64,000 nt of DNA, taken from Pachyseris speciosa. Taxonomy: Eukaryota; Cnidaria; Anthozoa; Scleractinia; Pachyseridae. The DNA is taken from positions 65,001-129,000 of the forward strand of contig JAEMWC010000100.1 in assembly GCA_016490735.1 (NCBI GenBank). Direction: 5' to 3'. This document shows, in pieces, positions 54,244 through 64,000 of this stretch. Position 1 is the stretch's first letter; every line of letters starts with the position of its first letter. The position numbers and the translations under genes are program-made. The notes under the pieces were generated by a model that saw nothing but the letters and a program-made list of their open reading frames with translations, had not been told where the DNA came from and searched no databases.

Positions 54244-54444
54244 CTGTAAAAGAATAAAAGGAATGCTTTGTGTTACAATATAAGTTGCAAGTTACTATCA
54301 ATCAATAATGTTTGCTTGCTTGTGCCTTGTCAAAATGCATCAAGACTGATTATCACTCCAGGATGATTAAAAAAATATTATTAACTTAAAGAGTGCCCAT
54401 AAAGTCTGGTTCACACTAGCGACATAACAACATAACAACATTGA

Positions 54445-54476
<32 letters not shown>

Positions 54477-57400
54477 TTTATGTTGTTATGTTCATGCTGT
54501 TATGTTGGTAATATGTCATTATGTCTGCAATTTCACTTTGGAGACATAACAACCTTTTTACGTTGAGATATCATCCTTTTTATGTCGTTATGATGATGTT
54601 ATTATGTCATTATGTCGCTAGTGTGAACCAGGCTTAACCCCACAAAATGTTTTTTGGCTTAAGTAAATATTTGTAAATACCTGAGAAACATACTGCAAAA
54701 AGTTTTGCTTTTGGTTAAAACTGCAAATTTTTTATAATTATTTCTTTAAAGAGCAAGAAAATAGGCCTTTTTGGAAACATGACCAAGCCACAGAATCATT
54801 GAAAAGGGTCTGGGAATAGTGTAATTTGTGACATCATTCCAAGCCATTGATCGCTTTCTTGTTTGGAACTGTTATTGCTTCAGAATGCCAGATAAATTTG
54901 TTGTTTTCAGTTGTAGCAACGGGCCAAACAAGGTTAAGGGTATATCACTGCACACAATACCTTTTGAAGGGGCTGTTGACCCGCAAAAACGCAAGAGAAG
55001 AACAAAGTGGGTTGACTTCGTCAAAATAAAAGCATCTTCATTGGGAGCCCATGAAGTACTTGGCAGTGTGTAAACACATTTTTTTTTACACGTCTTTTAC
55101 TCACTAGATGTATTTGTAAAAATTTGCTGGTTTTCAAGAATGCATTCCTCTAAAATAACTCTCTGTGTCTTATTTTATTCAGAGGAAAAAAGATGTGCTG
55201 GTCCACTTGTGTCCACTGACAGAAAATACAAGGAGCCAGCATATTCCTCTACCACCTTTAGTCAATATTTCATTTCAAGTTCTTCCTTCATTTTCCTTTC
55301 TGCTTCATTCTGAGCCAGCCATTGCTCATCTGCTATCACCTCATTGGCATAGACATCTCCAGGTTCCTCATCATCTGAGGTTTCTTGTTCGCTTGCATTT
55401 GATGAACCTCAACTTCTAAGCTGTACTCGACATCCATTTCTGCAGCCTCGGAATCCTAGCTAGAGTCAAAGCCAGTACTGCTGGATGACATTATGAACAG
55501 ATTTGATAATTCCATTCATTTGTAGTCAAACAAAAGTTCTTTCGCCAAAATACTAAACCGTGAAAATGCTTTATCCCATAAAGTATAAACCAAAGCGACA
55601 TGAACAATGGCCTGGAATAACTACCACTCGTCCCATTCTCCCAGTTGCTTGGTCGTAACGTAAACGGAGCTTACTTTCCAAATTGGGTTTTAGTTGTGTC
55701 CCTAAGAAGGGAAGGGACCAGTATGTGTACAGTGTATAATAATAATTATTCTCTTCAAGCTAAATGTAAAGCCATCAAAATAAATTCAATCTTTTCTCAT
55801 ACCTCTTCTGGTTTTGTCCACTGATCTTCGGGCAGAATGATTTGCTTCATTGTCAAATCATATGCTCTCTTCAGACGGAACAGCCTCAGATCTTGCTCTT
55901 CCCTCGGAAGACGTTTTATGGCCTGCACAACATCTGGATGGTCATCCATTAACAAATCTTCAGCACGAAGACCTGGAAAATTCCATAAAAGAAGGGTTTT
56001 CATAGGACAAAGTTGCCTTGTAGGTATAAGATCAGTTTCAGGCTTTAGCCTCCTTACAAATTCAAATATACACATAATTTCACGTATTTATTGTCACTTA
56101 TTCATCACTCACAGGTTGATTATGAACCAACAAAATGACCAGCTCCCAATTGGCTTGTTAGCTCAGTTGGTGGAGCACTGCACTGGTGTCACAGAGGTCT
56201 TGGGTTTGACTCCCATACAAGCCTGAATTTTTCTCAGGCTTTATTTTCACTACCGCTTAACCCATTGGCGCCCGAGTGATTTCTGCATGTTTCGGATTGC
56301 TCTATTTTTTATCAATCGCTAATTATTAACTAAAATAATGCGCAGTATAAACAGACAACTTACAGGGTCAAAAAAACAACACTCCTTTAGTCAATGATAG
56401 CTAAAATTCCTAATTTCCAAATAAAAAACACTTGCTGCCAATCAAAGATTGCCCAAGAAACAAACTTGTAAGTAAAATTTTGAAAATTCGCAGCAAAATT
56501 TGACCCTGTTGTCACATCGACAAATTTGATATGCGCTGCGAGGAGTTCGGTTGGCTTTCGTAGATCGAGTAATTATGAAGTTCCGTGAATTAAGATACAC
56601 AGAACAGACACTAAGCTTTCCTAAATAAAAAAATTTATTCAGATAAGCCTGTGTTTCTGCCTGAAAAGTAAACGCGTATACATAATTTCTTGCCTCAAGT
56701 AGATCTACACGAAGGCAAACAAAGTGAATCTTATGAGTCATTTCTTAGCACAATTCATCGGCCGAACTGAGTGTGTTTGTCGCAAATTTCACTAAAGTTG
56801 CTTAGAATACAACAAATCCATCAATTACAGCGTTTACCAGTCACACGCGCCCTCCAATGATTTTTCCTTATTCGAAAACTAAGTTTTGGTGGACGTCAAT
56901 CAAATGTACTCATGACAATATAAACGAACGCAGAGCGAGCGGAGTTTCCGGAACCACTATTTTAATATCTATTCGTAGAGTATCTGAGTTGCTCTTTCAT
57001 CTTTACTTGACTCGTCGGTAAACAGAAACTGTACTGGTTGAAACTGAGAAGTAAATCGTTTGAACTCTGCTCCTTTTCGCCATTCGTCTCGCTCACGGGA
57101 AATGTTTTGAAGCTGCAAAATAAACAGTGTACAACAACAACAACATGAGAACTAAATAATAATCTTTATTACAGAATGAATGACAAAACTTTGACTGCTA
57201 ACCCTTTGCGGCTTTCAGTACTTTTTTTTACTATCAATCCCATTTGCCGTATAGTTCTGCCCCGTGAGTTCTGTTGAGGGTTTGCATTGCATACACTTCG
57301 CCTGTCTGGTATTCCAACCACGCTTGCAACTCGTCAAGATAGAGCTCTGGATTATATTATAGCAAGTCGAATGACAAGAATTTCTGCGGCAAAAATAATC

Positions 57401-59837
57401 TGCATCCATAAAAAGCTGATAAAAAGTCAATCTCCACACAACGCGACTCACATCAGAGGCCAATCTTTTCAGCTACCTGATATCTTTCGTTTCTTTGACT
57501 TTCTCTTTGACGGATCGCTTTCGGCTCCAGCTGTGTTCGTACTATCGAAACGCCGCCTCCTTCGCAAACGTTTTGCTCACAAAAAGTGTTTCTGCTATGT
57601 GATTCAAATACAGACCTGACGTTGTAAACATAATAACCCTCCATCTCAACAAAATTGGAAATGACTTCGTCATAATAAATGAGCGATTATACCTGATCCC
57701 AACGACGATCGAACATGGCCGTGAAACTGACAAGAAATGAATAGGTTTATTGTCATGGAAACGTTTGATTGACGTCCACCAAAAACTTAGTTTTCGAAAA
57801 GGGAAAAAATCGTTGGAGGGCGCGTGTGACTGGTAACCGCTGTAAAGATAAAGCACCATAAAATTTCATATTCAAACCTGTAGTCTTTTGGAAGGCGGAC
57901 TCCCAGAAGTGCAGAAACAGTTCGGAGAAAGCCAAAAATTTTTGTGAAGATTTGTTGTCATCTGCATCGGAACTCGTGTTCCCTCCCTGCTCAAAAGACA
58001 ATCCGTCCTCAAAGAGAGATTTCTTTGCCATGAACTGACTGGTTTCCACTGTTTAAGCTGTCAAGTCTTCCTTAGAACTTTTTCTTTTGAATTACAGTTT
58101 TAAAAGGTGTATTTCTTTTCTGAGAATGGCACACTGCAATCTTGAAAATTCACCCAGGGAAGGAGTGATGGCCATTTTTATCTGAAATTTGATCTTCCTT
58201 GTGGGTGACTAAAACCTTTCTGTCTACTACTCCCTAAGACTCTTAAATATATGCACAGTTGGTTGGTTCTGATTGGTTTATCTATCCTGAAGACAAGTAG
58301 AACACAAGGAGACAAAAAAAATGCTCTCTAGGGGAGGCAGGGTAGGAACACAAATCCACGCAAAGACTTGGCCAGTTTTGGCTGGCACAGGCGCCAATGG
58401 GTTAACGTGGCTCATGCCAGTTTCTACATGTAGCATTTTGCAGCAGTTGTATTTTTGACGGATTGTTACTAACAATCTTTATAAGTTGTAACATGTACCT
58501 TTATAGTGGCACCAAACAAATGCCCAGTCATTGGTGAAAAATTTATGAAACTTTTTCGACATAATAGGTTACCACTGCAACAGCTTTAATCAACAACAAC
58601 TCAAAAACAAGCTCAGTGACCCCCATTTTTTATTGTTGGGAAATAATTAGCATAATAAAATTCAACTTTTTGCAAAGTTAAAAAACTTTTGTAGGAGCAG
58701 ATTCAGAGCCACCCTAAATTTCATTTTTGAGTTATTGTCACTTAAAGCTAAAATTAGGGGTGTTTCCAATAGGTTATGCTGCCATGGTAACCTACTGAGT
58801 GGAAAAAATTTTCATAACTTGTTCACCAATGATTGGGAAATTTGTGTGATACATGTACCACTAAAGAGGTAACAACTTATAAAGATTCGTAGTGATGTGT
58901 GAACCACCTTGAGTAGTGTTCATAGCTGCAAATGATCATTCACATCTTCAAATTCAGATTAACCGCACCAAAACTGGAGAAAATACCAGACAATTATCAC
59001 AAAGCTTCTAACAGGCATTTGTGCTTTTTACCACCTGTGTAACATTATCATTAGAAAAGCTCTACATGTGCACTGTATGGATTATTTTTAATAATAAATT
59101 TTTGATACAACTTAAAGCAGTGTAAAATTAATATGAAAATCTGGTCACCAGAATGTAAATGACCGATTTATCCTCACTGGGTAAAATGACTTTGGTCCAG
59201 GCAGGTTGTCATCAGGCAAACTCTACACAGGCACCCACACAAAACAGACAACAACGCTATCACTTTGATAGCTGTAAATATTACTGCACTGTATTTTTGT
59301 ACAGTAAATGTGCCCAAAACTATCAACAAAACATAGAAAATACAAAAACAGCTGGATCTTATAAGTTTGGATAGGAATTATGCGGCAACTAATCAAAAAC
59401 AGAGATCTTAATGTCTCGTTGCATAACAACTTCGTATTCTATAATTATTAAGCTTAATATTTTGGGATGTTGGCCCATAACAGACTAAAACTCAAGTGAA
59501 ATAAAAGCTTGCTCTTAGGAGCGTTAACTTCTTTCCTCGGGATAAAGTTTTAAAGAGCACTTCATAAATCAAGACTTTGGATCCATACAACACGATATTC
59601 TGCTGTAAGCTTAAGCTTAATTAAGTAAGCTTATATTTGTAGGATGGATTTATTCATTTCAAGATGAAGATCTAGCACTCTTTTTTATTAAAACCGAACA
59701 ATCTTATGAAAAAAATTACAAAACAACTTACCTAATTGTCTATAGCCACAAGCATAGATATACCAGTTATGAAAAGCATATTTAAACCTCTGGAAGAAGG
59801 ACAACTGCTTTACAACTTTTGGCCCAACAGACGCCAT
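54166..59837 (-). CDS. UQCRB: Cytochrome b-c1 complex subunit 7 (QCR7/UQCRB), complete, three exons
   Basis: This is a small nuclear-encoded subunit of mitochondrial complex III. In the known complex it lies on the matrix side and helps stabilise cytochrome b and the ubiquinone site. Spliced exons 59837-59732, 55972-55803 and 54243-54166 give 117 aa (human is 111). Diagnostic segments are NWYIYACGYRQLGLRAEDLL, then IKRLPREEQDLRLFRLKRA, the LTMKQIILPEDQWTKPEED block and a charged C-terminal helix (YLHPYIELCKKDRLERE). Introns are GT-AG and phases match. There is no cleavable presequence, as in the family. Intron 1 hosts the 2.1 kb TTAA element, SINE pieces and MITEs; intron 2 hosts a MITE and a THAP-like pseudogene. 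Confidence 0.93.
54408..54636. mobile_element. MITE with CTGGTTCACACTAGCGACAT termini
   Basis: TCTGGTTCACACTAGCGACATAACAAC is inverse to the right end (...GTCGCTAGTGTGAACCAGGCTT). The inside is made of ACATAACAACAT/TTATGTCGTTATG words. It is ~228 bp in UQCRB intron 2. Confidence 0.85.
54885..55110 (+). pseudogene. THAP-domain-like remnant
   Basis: The frame from 54885 reads MPDKFVVFSCSNGPNKVKG, SLHTIPF, then KRRTKWVDFVKIK, the order of a THAP zinc-finger DNA-binding domain. The first expected Cys is missing. The final C-x2-H part (VCKHIF) is only found in another frame, near 55060-55080, so there is a frameshift. It sits in UQCRB intron 2 and is probably a transposase relic. THAP domains occur in P-element and Kolobok transposases. 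Confidence 0.45.
55250..55495 (-). pseudogene. Acidic N-terminal remnant of a repetitive (transposon-associated) protein
   Basis: On the minus strand from an ATG near 55493: MSSSSTGFDSS, a stop, then DSEAAEMDVEY. In another frame, TSDDEEPGDVYANEVIADEQ and a Glu/Lys-rich helix. Similar Ser/Asp-rich starts occur, from memory, in multi-copy cnidarian proteins with a P2X7-type Cys-rich domain, which is not present here. A stop and at least one frameshift show decay. Confidence 0.3.
55803..55972 (-). CDS. UQCRB: UQCRB exon 2 (family core)
   Basis: Acceptor TTTTCCAG, donor GTATGA. Encodes LRAEDLLMDDHPDVVQAIKR and the RLFRLKRAYDLTMKQIILPE core that identifies QCR7. Confidence 0.95.
56137..56256 (+). 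mobile_element. tRNA-derived SINE, copy 2 (5' part)
   Basis: RNA polymerase III boxes are clear: A box TAGCTCAGTTGG (56159-56170) and B box GGTTTGACTCC (56203-56213). The body continues ACAAGCCTGAATTTTTCTCAGGC and TTTTCACTACCGC. It is cut by the TTAA element at 56261. The body tail GAGTAGTGTTCATAGCTGC reappears at 58911-58955. It looks like a tRNA but has no acceptor-stem pairing or intact anticodon stem, so it is not a tRNA gene. Confidence 0.8.
56261..58401. mobile_element. piggyBac-like TTAA element, 2.1 kb copy in UQCRB intron 1
   Basis: The left CCCATTGGCGCCCG and right GGCGCCAATGGG are inverses. TTAA is at 56257-56260 and 58402-58405. The right terminus (with GGCCAGTTTTGGCTGGCAC) resembles the left terminus of the 1 kb copies. 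A minus-strand frame at 58049-57753 is unrecognised. The target TTAA lies inside a SINE. A ~100 bp inverted pair is nested at 56826-57845. Confidence 0.8.
56826..57845. mobile_element. Nested element with ~100 bp TIRs
   Basis: TTACAGCGTTTACCAGTCAC at 56826 is inverse to GTGACTGGTAACCGCTGTAA at 57826-57845. Matching continues through GCGCCCTCCAA, AAAACTAAGTTTT and GGACGTCAATCAAA to GACAATA.AAAC. It has no transposase. Confidence 0.7.
58460..58900. mobile_element. Palindromic MITE within the split SINE
   Basis: ACAATCTTTATAAGTTGTAAC with TACATG.ACC is inverse to ACAACTTATAAAGATTCG near 58869-58886. Inner CAGTCATTGGTGAA/TTCACCAATGATTG also pair. It separates the TTAA element from the SINE tail. 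Confidence 0.7.
58911..58955 (+). mobile_element. Tail of SINE copy 2
   Basis: GAGTAGTGTTCATAGCTGCAAATGATCATTC matches the tail of SINE copy 1 (53352-53390). It is the continuation of 56137-56256 after two insertions. Confidence 0.6.
58956..59731. other. UQCRB intron 1, proximal part, nothing recognised
   Basis: AT-rich. Overlapping frames at 59159-59429 on both strands lack any domain. No clear TIRs or tandem repeats. Confidence 0.4.
59732..59837 (-). CDS. UQCRB: UQCRB exon 1
   Basis: ATG at 59837-59835, reading MASVGPKVVKQLSFFQRFKY then a Tyr/Trp-rich stretch. It ends in phase 1 at donor GTAAGT. The start context CAACATGGCG resembles a YY1-type initiator. Confidence 0.9.
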
Positions 59838-60100
59838 GTTGGATTGCCCAAGTATGAAAATCCCATGATGCTTTTACCATCTTCACTAGATCTTCGGATA
59901 AAGTCGAAAGGGTTTCGGAAATCTTCGTGAGCACCCAAGCGAATCGGCTGACCAATCATAGAACGCCTTGAACTTCTCAGCATCTAAAATAACAAACTTT
60001 GGAGAATCAAAACATGGCGCGAGTTCTGCTGATATTGTCGCGTAATTCTTGATCTAGCGCGTATGCCTGTGTTGAGATTCACTGTAGCTTTGGTGTCCCT
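59838..60100. promoter_or_regulatory. Shared UQCRB / TTC39C bidirectional promoter
   Basis: 263 bp separate divergent start codons. No TATA box is evident. A CCAAT-type motif (GACCAATCATA) is at about 59951, and a 13-codon upstream ORF on the TTC39C side starts ATGGCGCGAG (60014-60052). Unlike the flanks it holds no transposon. A shared promoter is inferred from the arrangement. Confidence 0.55.
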
Positions 60101-60255
60101 ATGAATCCGAACAGGAATGAGTGCAAAGAACTCAAAGATGGAAGCTCTAAGTCGTCCGCAGGGTTTTGGGAATATCATGGTCTCGCGAGGGATGGGATAA
60201 ACCTTCTCCTAAACAATGGGTTTGAAGAATCGCAAAGGCTTTTTCGAAGTCACAG
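60101..60255 (+). CDS. TTC39C: TTC39C exon 1
   Basis: 51 codons plus two bases, ending ...LFRSH at donor GTTTGT. The polar N-terminus (MNPNRNECKELKDGSS) is followed by the conserved INLLLNNGFEESQ helix. Confidence 0.85.
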
Positions 60256-63146
60256 GTTTGTTCTCGTGCTAAACGCGTGATTTAAAGTGCTTTTTGTTGT
60301 GCAATTTACAGAAACTGCTCTGTTACCTGTTTCGGAAAAAGCGGTTTTGTTTATTTGTGTATTTATTTTTTTATGATCGTCTGTTTCATGAAGATTTTCC
60401 GTGTAAAAAGCCGGTGTTTTTTTGACGCATAATATATATCTAATTCCATTTTTATTCTATAACTTTCTCGCAATTGGTGGTCTACATTTGTAACCTCGAA
60501 TGCAATCTTTTATGCGAATATATTGCCATCAATGTGAAAATTTGATCGTAATTTTATCGTCTTCGAAAAGGTTAGGTTGTAATTTACACAACCACCTCGA
60601 TGTAGTTACGGTGGATAACTAGATATTTGGTTTGCACCTCAGAAAATGACACATCATCACCTTGTGAATCTAAGAAAGATACGATTTGTAAAAAAAGAAA
60701 TAGCCATCCTTATCTAGAAACTTGGTAAAGAAAGACAAAACACTTAAACAGCGGGAAATTTTGTTATCATTTTCGAGACCTCATATGGCAAGGACGGTAC
60801 AGAGGAGGAATATTTTTCCAGTTTCGGCATAAAAAATTTATGAGCTAAGCCCACTTCGTTTGATGCAGGGCAAACAGATCACATATCGTTGCCTTGTAAG
60901 GAAAACTCTTCTTGTCTGTTTTAAAACCAAACAGATATTTTTAAGTTAAAGTCTGAACGAAAGTAAATTCTATTTTACATTTACATAGCAACATTTTAAC
61001 TCGATTAAACTCATATTCAGACTTGCAAATTAGGTGACGAAAGGTTTCAATTGAGTGGTTTTACGGAAATAATTTTGCACCTATTTAGCTAAGCTTTTAT
61101 TTCAAACATTTCCTTTTTTAATAAAGATATATCTCTTGAAACCTAATAAAGCTTTTACCGAGCGGTAAAATGCAGTTAGTGGGGCGTGATGGGTCGGGCA
61201 GGTTAGCAAATTCGTAAGTTTAGGTCTATAGTGAAAGCGTTACTCATGAATGAATGTACTCTATTCATAAGTTTAGGATAAAAGCCTTTCATGGCTAGAA
61301 ATTGTTAAAGTATCTTGTGAAATGTCTGTAACTATAATGTTACCTCTGCCTGGATTGGTTCTTGTTTCCTGTGAGCTCTATTCATAGCGAGCAGTTTGCC
61401 ACGTTGTGTCTACGTTGTTTATAATAGAACTCTACCTATTGGCCATAGTTTCAGAAACTGTCTTGCTATAAAAGCTACTGAATGCCACACCAGGGCGTTA
61501 TTCTAGTCGTATTGCATGAAAGTCAACTTTGTAGCAGTTTTGTTTCCCGCCCTCCCTCCCCTTGGAGGAGGTTCGCTGTAGTTCATGTAAGCCTTATTAA
61601 ACTTGGGGTCGCCCCCCTTGTGGTTCAGTTAAGTCTGCGTAGCGACTTCCCCCAAGCTCTTGGCATTGCTTGTGTCTTGCCATCGTATACCTTTGCTCTT
61701 ATCTTGTCCGATCCAGCCCGTGCGGTGCTGGGGAGGTAAGTAAGGCTCTGCCAATACTCTTACCTTACCCACGTTTATGGGGAGGTAAGTGAGGCTCTTC
61801 TTGTTTTTATGCATACAACCCGAAGTCGCGAATAACCTGCCACAGGGATGTGTCCCCCCAATTTACGCCATTTTGCTGTCTGTGTATTTTATCCTGAGCA
61901 TATTACTGTATTGCGTGACACTCAAGTTGTTTGTCAATTTACGGAATAGTGACATTAATGATTTTTATAATTTGAAGGTTTTAACAAGGTGGTGAGGTAT
62001 TAAACAACTGTAATTGTACTTTATGGCAACAGCTTAAGATTGAGAAGAATGGTTTAACTGAAACAGATTTGAACTGAAGGCCTGACTGACTATTTACTTG
62101 ATTTAAAATATTTGTCAGTCAAAATTCAAATATCTAAGGGGTGTTTACATGACTTACTGGTTTGACTTTCAACTGGGTACAGATTCTGATACCGCTTCCC
62201 TCTTGTTCTTCTGCATTTGTTTACATGACACATACTAGTACTCTATATAACGTCGTAAAGTATGAGTCATACTGGTACGAGTTTACCGTCATCAGTGTTT
62301 GTTTTGGCACAGTAACTCGCACTACTGACTAGCTAGCATGTAAATGAGGATTGACAACTTGGTTTGAAGTGAAATAATCATCGGTCTCCTGGTACACTGG
62401 AGCGGATACCACACATGTGATAATTGTTATTGTTATCGGTATTTAAACACCCAATTGTTCAGTGACATGAACTGCCCCTTATGCAAATAAGGCCTGACCT
62501 CTGAGTCTTCATGTATAAAACACGGCATATGCATTAAATATATTCATGACAATCACCAAGTCTTACTGGTGTGTTTAAACCTTGTTGTGGTATGAGTTTC
62601 CACATGTACAGTGTAAACACCAACCAACAGTTCAAAAAATTTTGTCAACTTGAAATGGTTGAAAATACAAACTTCACAGCTGGTCAAAGCCTATCTTAAT
62701 TGTATTGATTTGTGGGATCTATTCATACATTTACATGTAACTATATGCTCTGCTGTTCTTTTTTATATAATTAGTGATGGTAGTCCGCTTATGAGTGCTG
62801 GTTCAGGGATGGTGGACTTTGTTGTGAGTTGCCTTTCTTTGCCTTGCATGCTGTTGTGTTGTTTACTTTTTGCAGTTAGCAGTTCAGTAGAGGCTACAAT
62901 GTTCACCTTTTTCATTCTATTGACTTGTAACTTTCCATTTCTGTTCCACCCAGCAAGCCATCCTTACATTTGAAGATGATCAACTGGACAGAGCCCTTGA
63001 AAACCTCAAGAGAGCACAGCGGGTTTGTTGCGTGGAAAATGCGACCAGGAAGGGTTCACAACTGGGGCGGGACGAGCAAATGATGAGGCAGATTTTGTAC
63101 GCTGATTGTGAACTCTACATGGCTCTGCTAACCTTCCTCAAACAAG
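60101..63146 (+). CDS. TTC39C: Tetratricopeptide repeat protein 39C (5' part, runs off the window)
   Basis: TTC39 proteins (related to yeast Iml2) are TPR scaffolds; mammalian TTC39C has been linked to cilia, but its molecular role is poorly defined. Three exons, 60101-60255, 62775-62823 and 62954-63146, join with consistent phases (2, 0, then 1 at the last donor) to give about 132 residues. Family landmarks in order are DGINLLLNNGFEESQRLF, DGSPLMSAGS, ILTFEDDQLDRALENLK, and QILYADCELYMALLTFLKQ. These match the start of TTC39C in order and spacing. The ATG at 60101 is the first in frame after a stop at 60050-60052. The remaining exons lie to the right. Other TTC39 paralogues are possible, but LLLNNGF and SPLMS favour C. 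Confidence 0.88.
60256..62130. other. TTC39C intron 1; GC-richer block may be an LTR relic
   Basis: No gene supported. About 61300-61850 has an LTR-like make-up: TATAAAAG at 61466-61473, ATTAAA at about 61597 and a repeated GGGGAGGTAAGT(G/A)AGGCTCT at 61731 and 61779. No matching second LTR or clear target duplication is visible. The 85-codon frame at 61482-61739 is inside this block and unrecognised. Confidence 0.3.
62135..62625. mobile_element. MITE with GGGTGTTTACATG termini
   Basis: AGGGGTGTTTACATGAC at the left is inverse to CATGTACAGTGTAAACACC at the right. GTTTACATGACA and TGTAAATGAGG words recur inside. It is ~490 bp in TTC39C intron 1, ending ~150 bp before exon 2. Confidence 0.6.
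62775..62823 (+). CDS. TTC39C: TTC39C exon 2 (49 nt)
   Basis: Acceptor TATAATTAG, donor GTGAGT. Completes a Ser codon and encodes DGSPLMSAGSGMVDFV. Its length (1 mod 3) is exactly what exons 1 and 3 require. Confidence 0.82.
62954..63146 (+). CDS. TTC39C: TTC39C exon 3
   Basis: Acceptor TTCCACCCAG, donor GTTTTT. Encodes QAILTFEDDQLDRALENLK, a Cys-rich turn (RVCCVEN) and ILYADCELYMALLTFLKQ. Confidence 0.9.
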
Positions 63147-63266
63147 GTTTTTAAAATTAGTTTGTTTTGCAAACATTGTTGTATGGGAAAGACATGATAG
63201 ATACTAGTCTGTCATAGGATATCCAGTGCGATCAGCGTTTTCTTTACAGTTGATACTAGCTACATG

Positions 63267-63267
63267 T

Positions 63268-63301
<34 letters not shown>
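63267..63301. repeat. (ACA)n microsatellite
   Basis: About eleven ACA units in tandem in the intron after TTC39C exon 3. Confidence 0.95.
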
Positions 63302-64000
63302 GACAACTTTATTTAAGACGTTTTAAATCAATATATCACAATTTTTCCACCCGAGCTTATAGCAGAGCTGATCAAGTTGGGTGGTCAGCAACCTACTTAG
63401 TAGATAATTAAACTCTGGCTGTAAACATGCATTGTCTTTGATGTTTAAAGCTTGTTTTACTTTTGCTGGCCCATGTTGCTATTTTTTAATAGACTCGTTA
63501 TTTTAAGTCCTTTTGAGGAAACCTGATTCTCTATCAGCCATGTGGTTTCTTTCAGGTTTCCTTCCCATCTACTTCCTTTAATTTTAGATGTACATGTATA
63601 TTGTACCTTAATTGTAAAAATTATTAATGAGTGATATGTCAAATAAACAATGAACGAACGAACAAATGAACGAATGAATGCAGGTACAACATACCGTATA
63701 TACATAAAATTATTATAGAGCAAAAATTGACAGTACTGCTGGGAGACAGAATTAGATGTTATACTATAATATAGAATATATTAAAGCATGAGAAAGGCTA
63801 AAATGATTACAAAAACAGAAATATAAAAAAAACTTGACTTGAAGTAACATACAAATGGTATAGCTAGGCCATTTCGGAGTTGTGTAAGGAACTGGGGTGA
63901 GTTTCAAATTTTATAAAATTTGAATTTTATAAAATTTTATATAAATTGACACCATCACATGAAAGATGACATTGAGATTGGCCATTTGTCCAGGTTTGAT
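63302..64000. other. TTC39C intron 3, AT-rich, nothing recognised
   Basis: A short (GAAC/GAAT)n-like run is at 63652-63682, and a self-complementary AAATTTTATAAAATTTGAATTTTATAAAATTTT tract spans about 63905-63945. No exon is evident before the window ends. Confidence 0.4.

Noticed and set aside
56159..56220. A tRNA gene
   Set aside because: The A and B boxes are present, but the acceptor stem and anticodon arm do not fold and the sequence continues into a SINE body also found at 53241-53405.
1..64000. CRISPR arrays, bacterial operons or riboswitches
   Set aside because: Repeats are dispersed or palindromic without regular spacer arrays, and all confident genes have spliceosomal introns, so the window is animal DNA.

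Overview
This is eukaryotic DNA from an animal, most likely an anthozoan cnidarian and probably a stony coral. The basis is intron-rich animal genes with GT-AG introns, AT-rich sequence, and a dense load of palindromic MITEs, DIRS-like and Ty3-like retrotransposons and a tRNA-derived SINE. The species cannot be named from sequence alone.

Three host genes can be assembled exon by exon. RAB32 (plus strand, seven coding exons, 9260-28829, 227 aa) is complete from an isolated ATG exon to a C-terminal Cys-Cys prenylation motif. UQCRB, cytochrome bc1 complex subunit 7 (minus strand, three exons, 59837 down to 54166, 117 aa), is complete. TTC39C (plus strand) starts at 60101 and runs off the right edge after three exons. 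UQCRB and TTC39C are head to head, with 263 bp between their start codons, so they probably share a bidirectional promoter.

The rest is mostly mobile DNA. 1-9 kb holds two near-identical 1 kb TTAA-flanked piggyBac-like elements, a perfect hairpin and several MITEs. The RAB32 introns are packed with TIR elements and long palindromes, including a third copy of the 1 kb element, a 2.4 kb TTAA-flanked element, a 2.8 kb element with a 6 bp target duplication, and a TA-flanked mariner-type element.

31.3-49.4 kb is a nested stack. The outer layer is a decayed DIRS-like tyrosine-recombinase retrotransposon on the minus strand. Inserted in it are (1) a Ty3/Gypsy-type element with identical 138 bp LTRs, (2) two inverted copies of one hairpin MITE, and (3) an 8.34 kb TTAA-flanked DNA transposon with about 1.1 kb terminal inverted repeats. 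That transposon carries a spliced gene of roughly 1,000 codons with an RNase-H-like (DDE-type) candidate core and a C2H2 finger. The gene has one frameshift and two stops. It is the least familiar system in the window and the best candidate for follow-up. A Mutator-type MITE with a perfect 9 bp duplication lies just outside the stack.

50-60 kb has more MITEs, two tRNA-derived SINE copies (one split by later insertions), a THAP-like pseudogene and a fourth CCCATTGG/TTAA element, 2.1 kb long and inside UQCRB intron 1. No bacterial-type operon, CRISPR array or rRNA was found, and no stand-alone tRNA gene.
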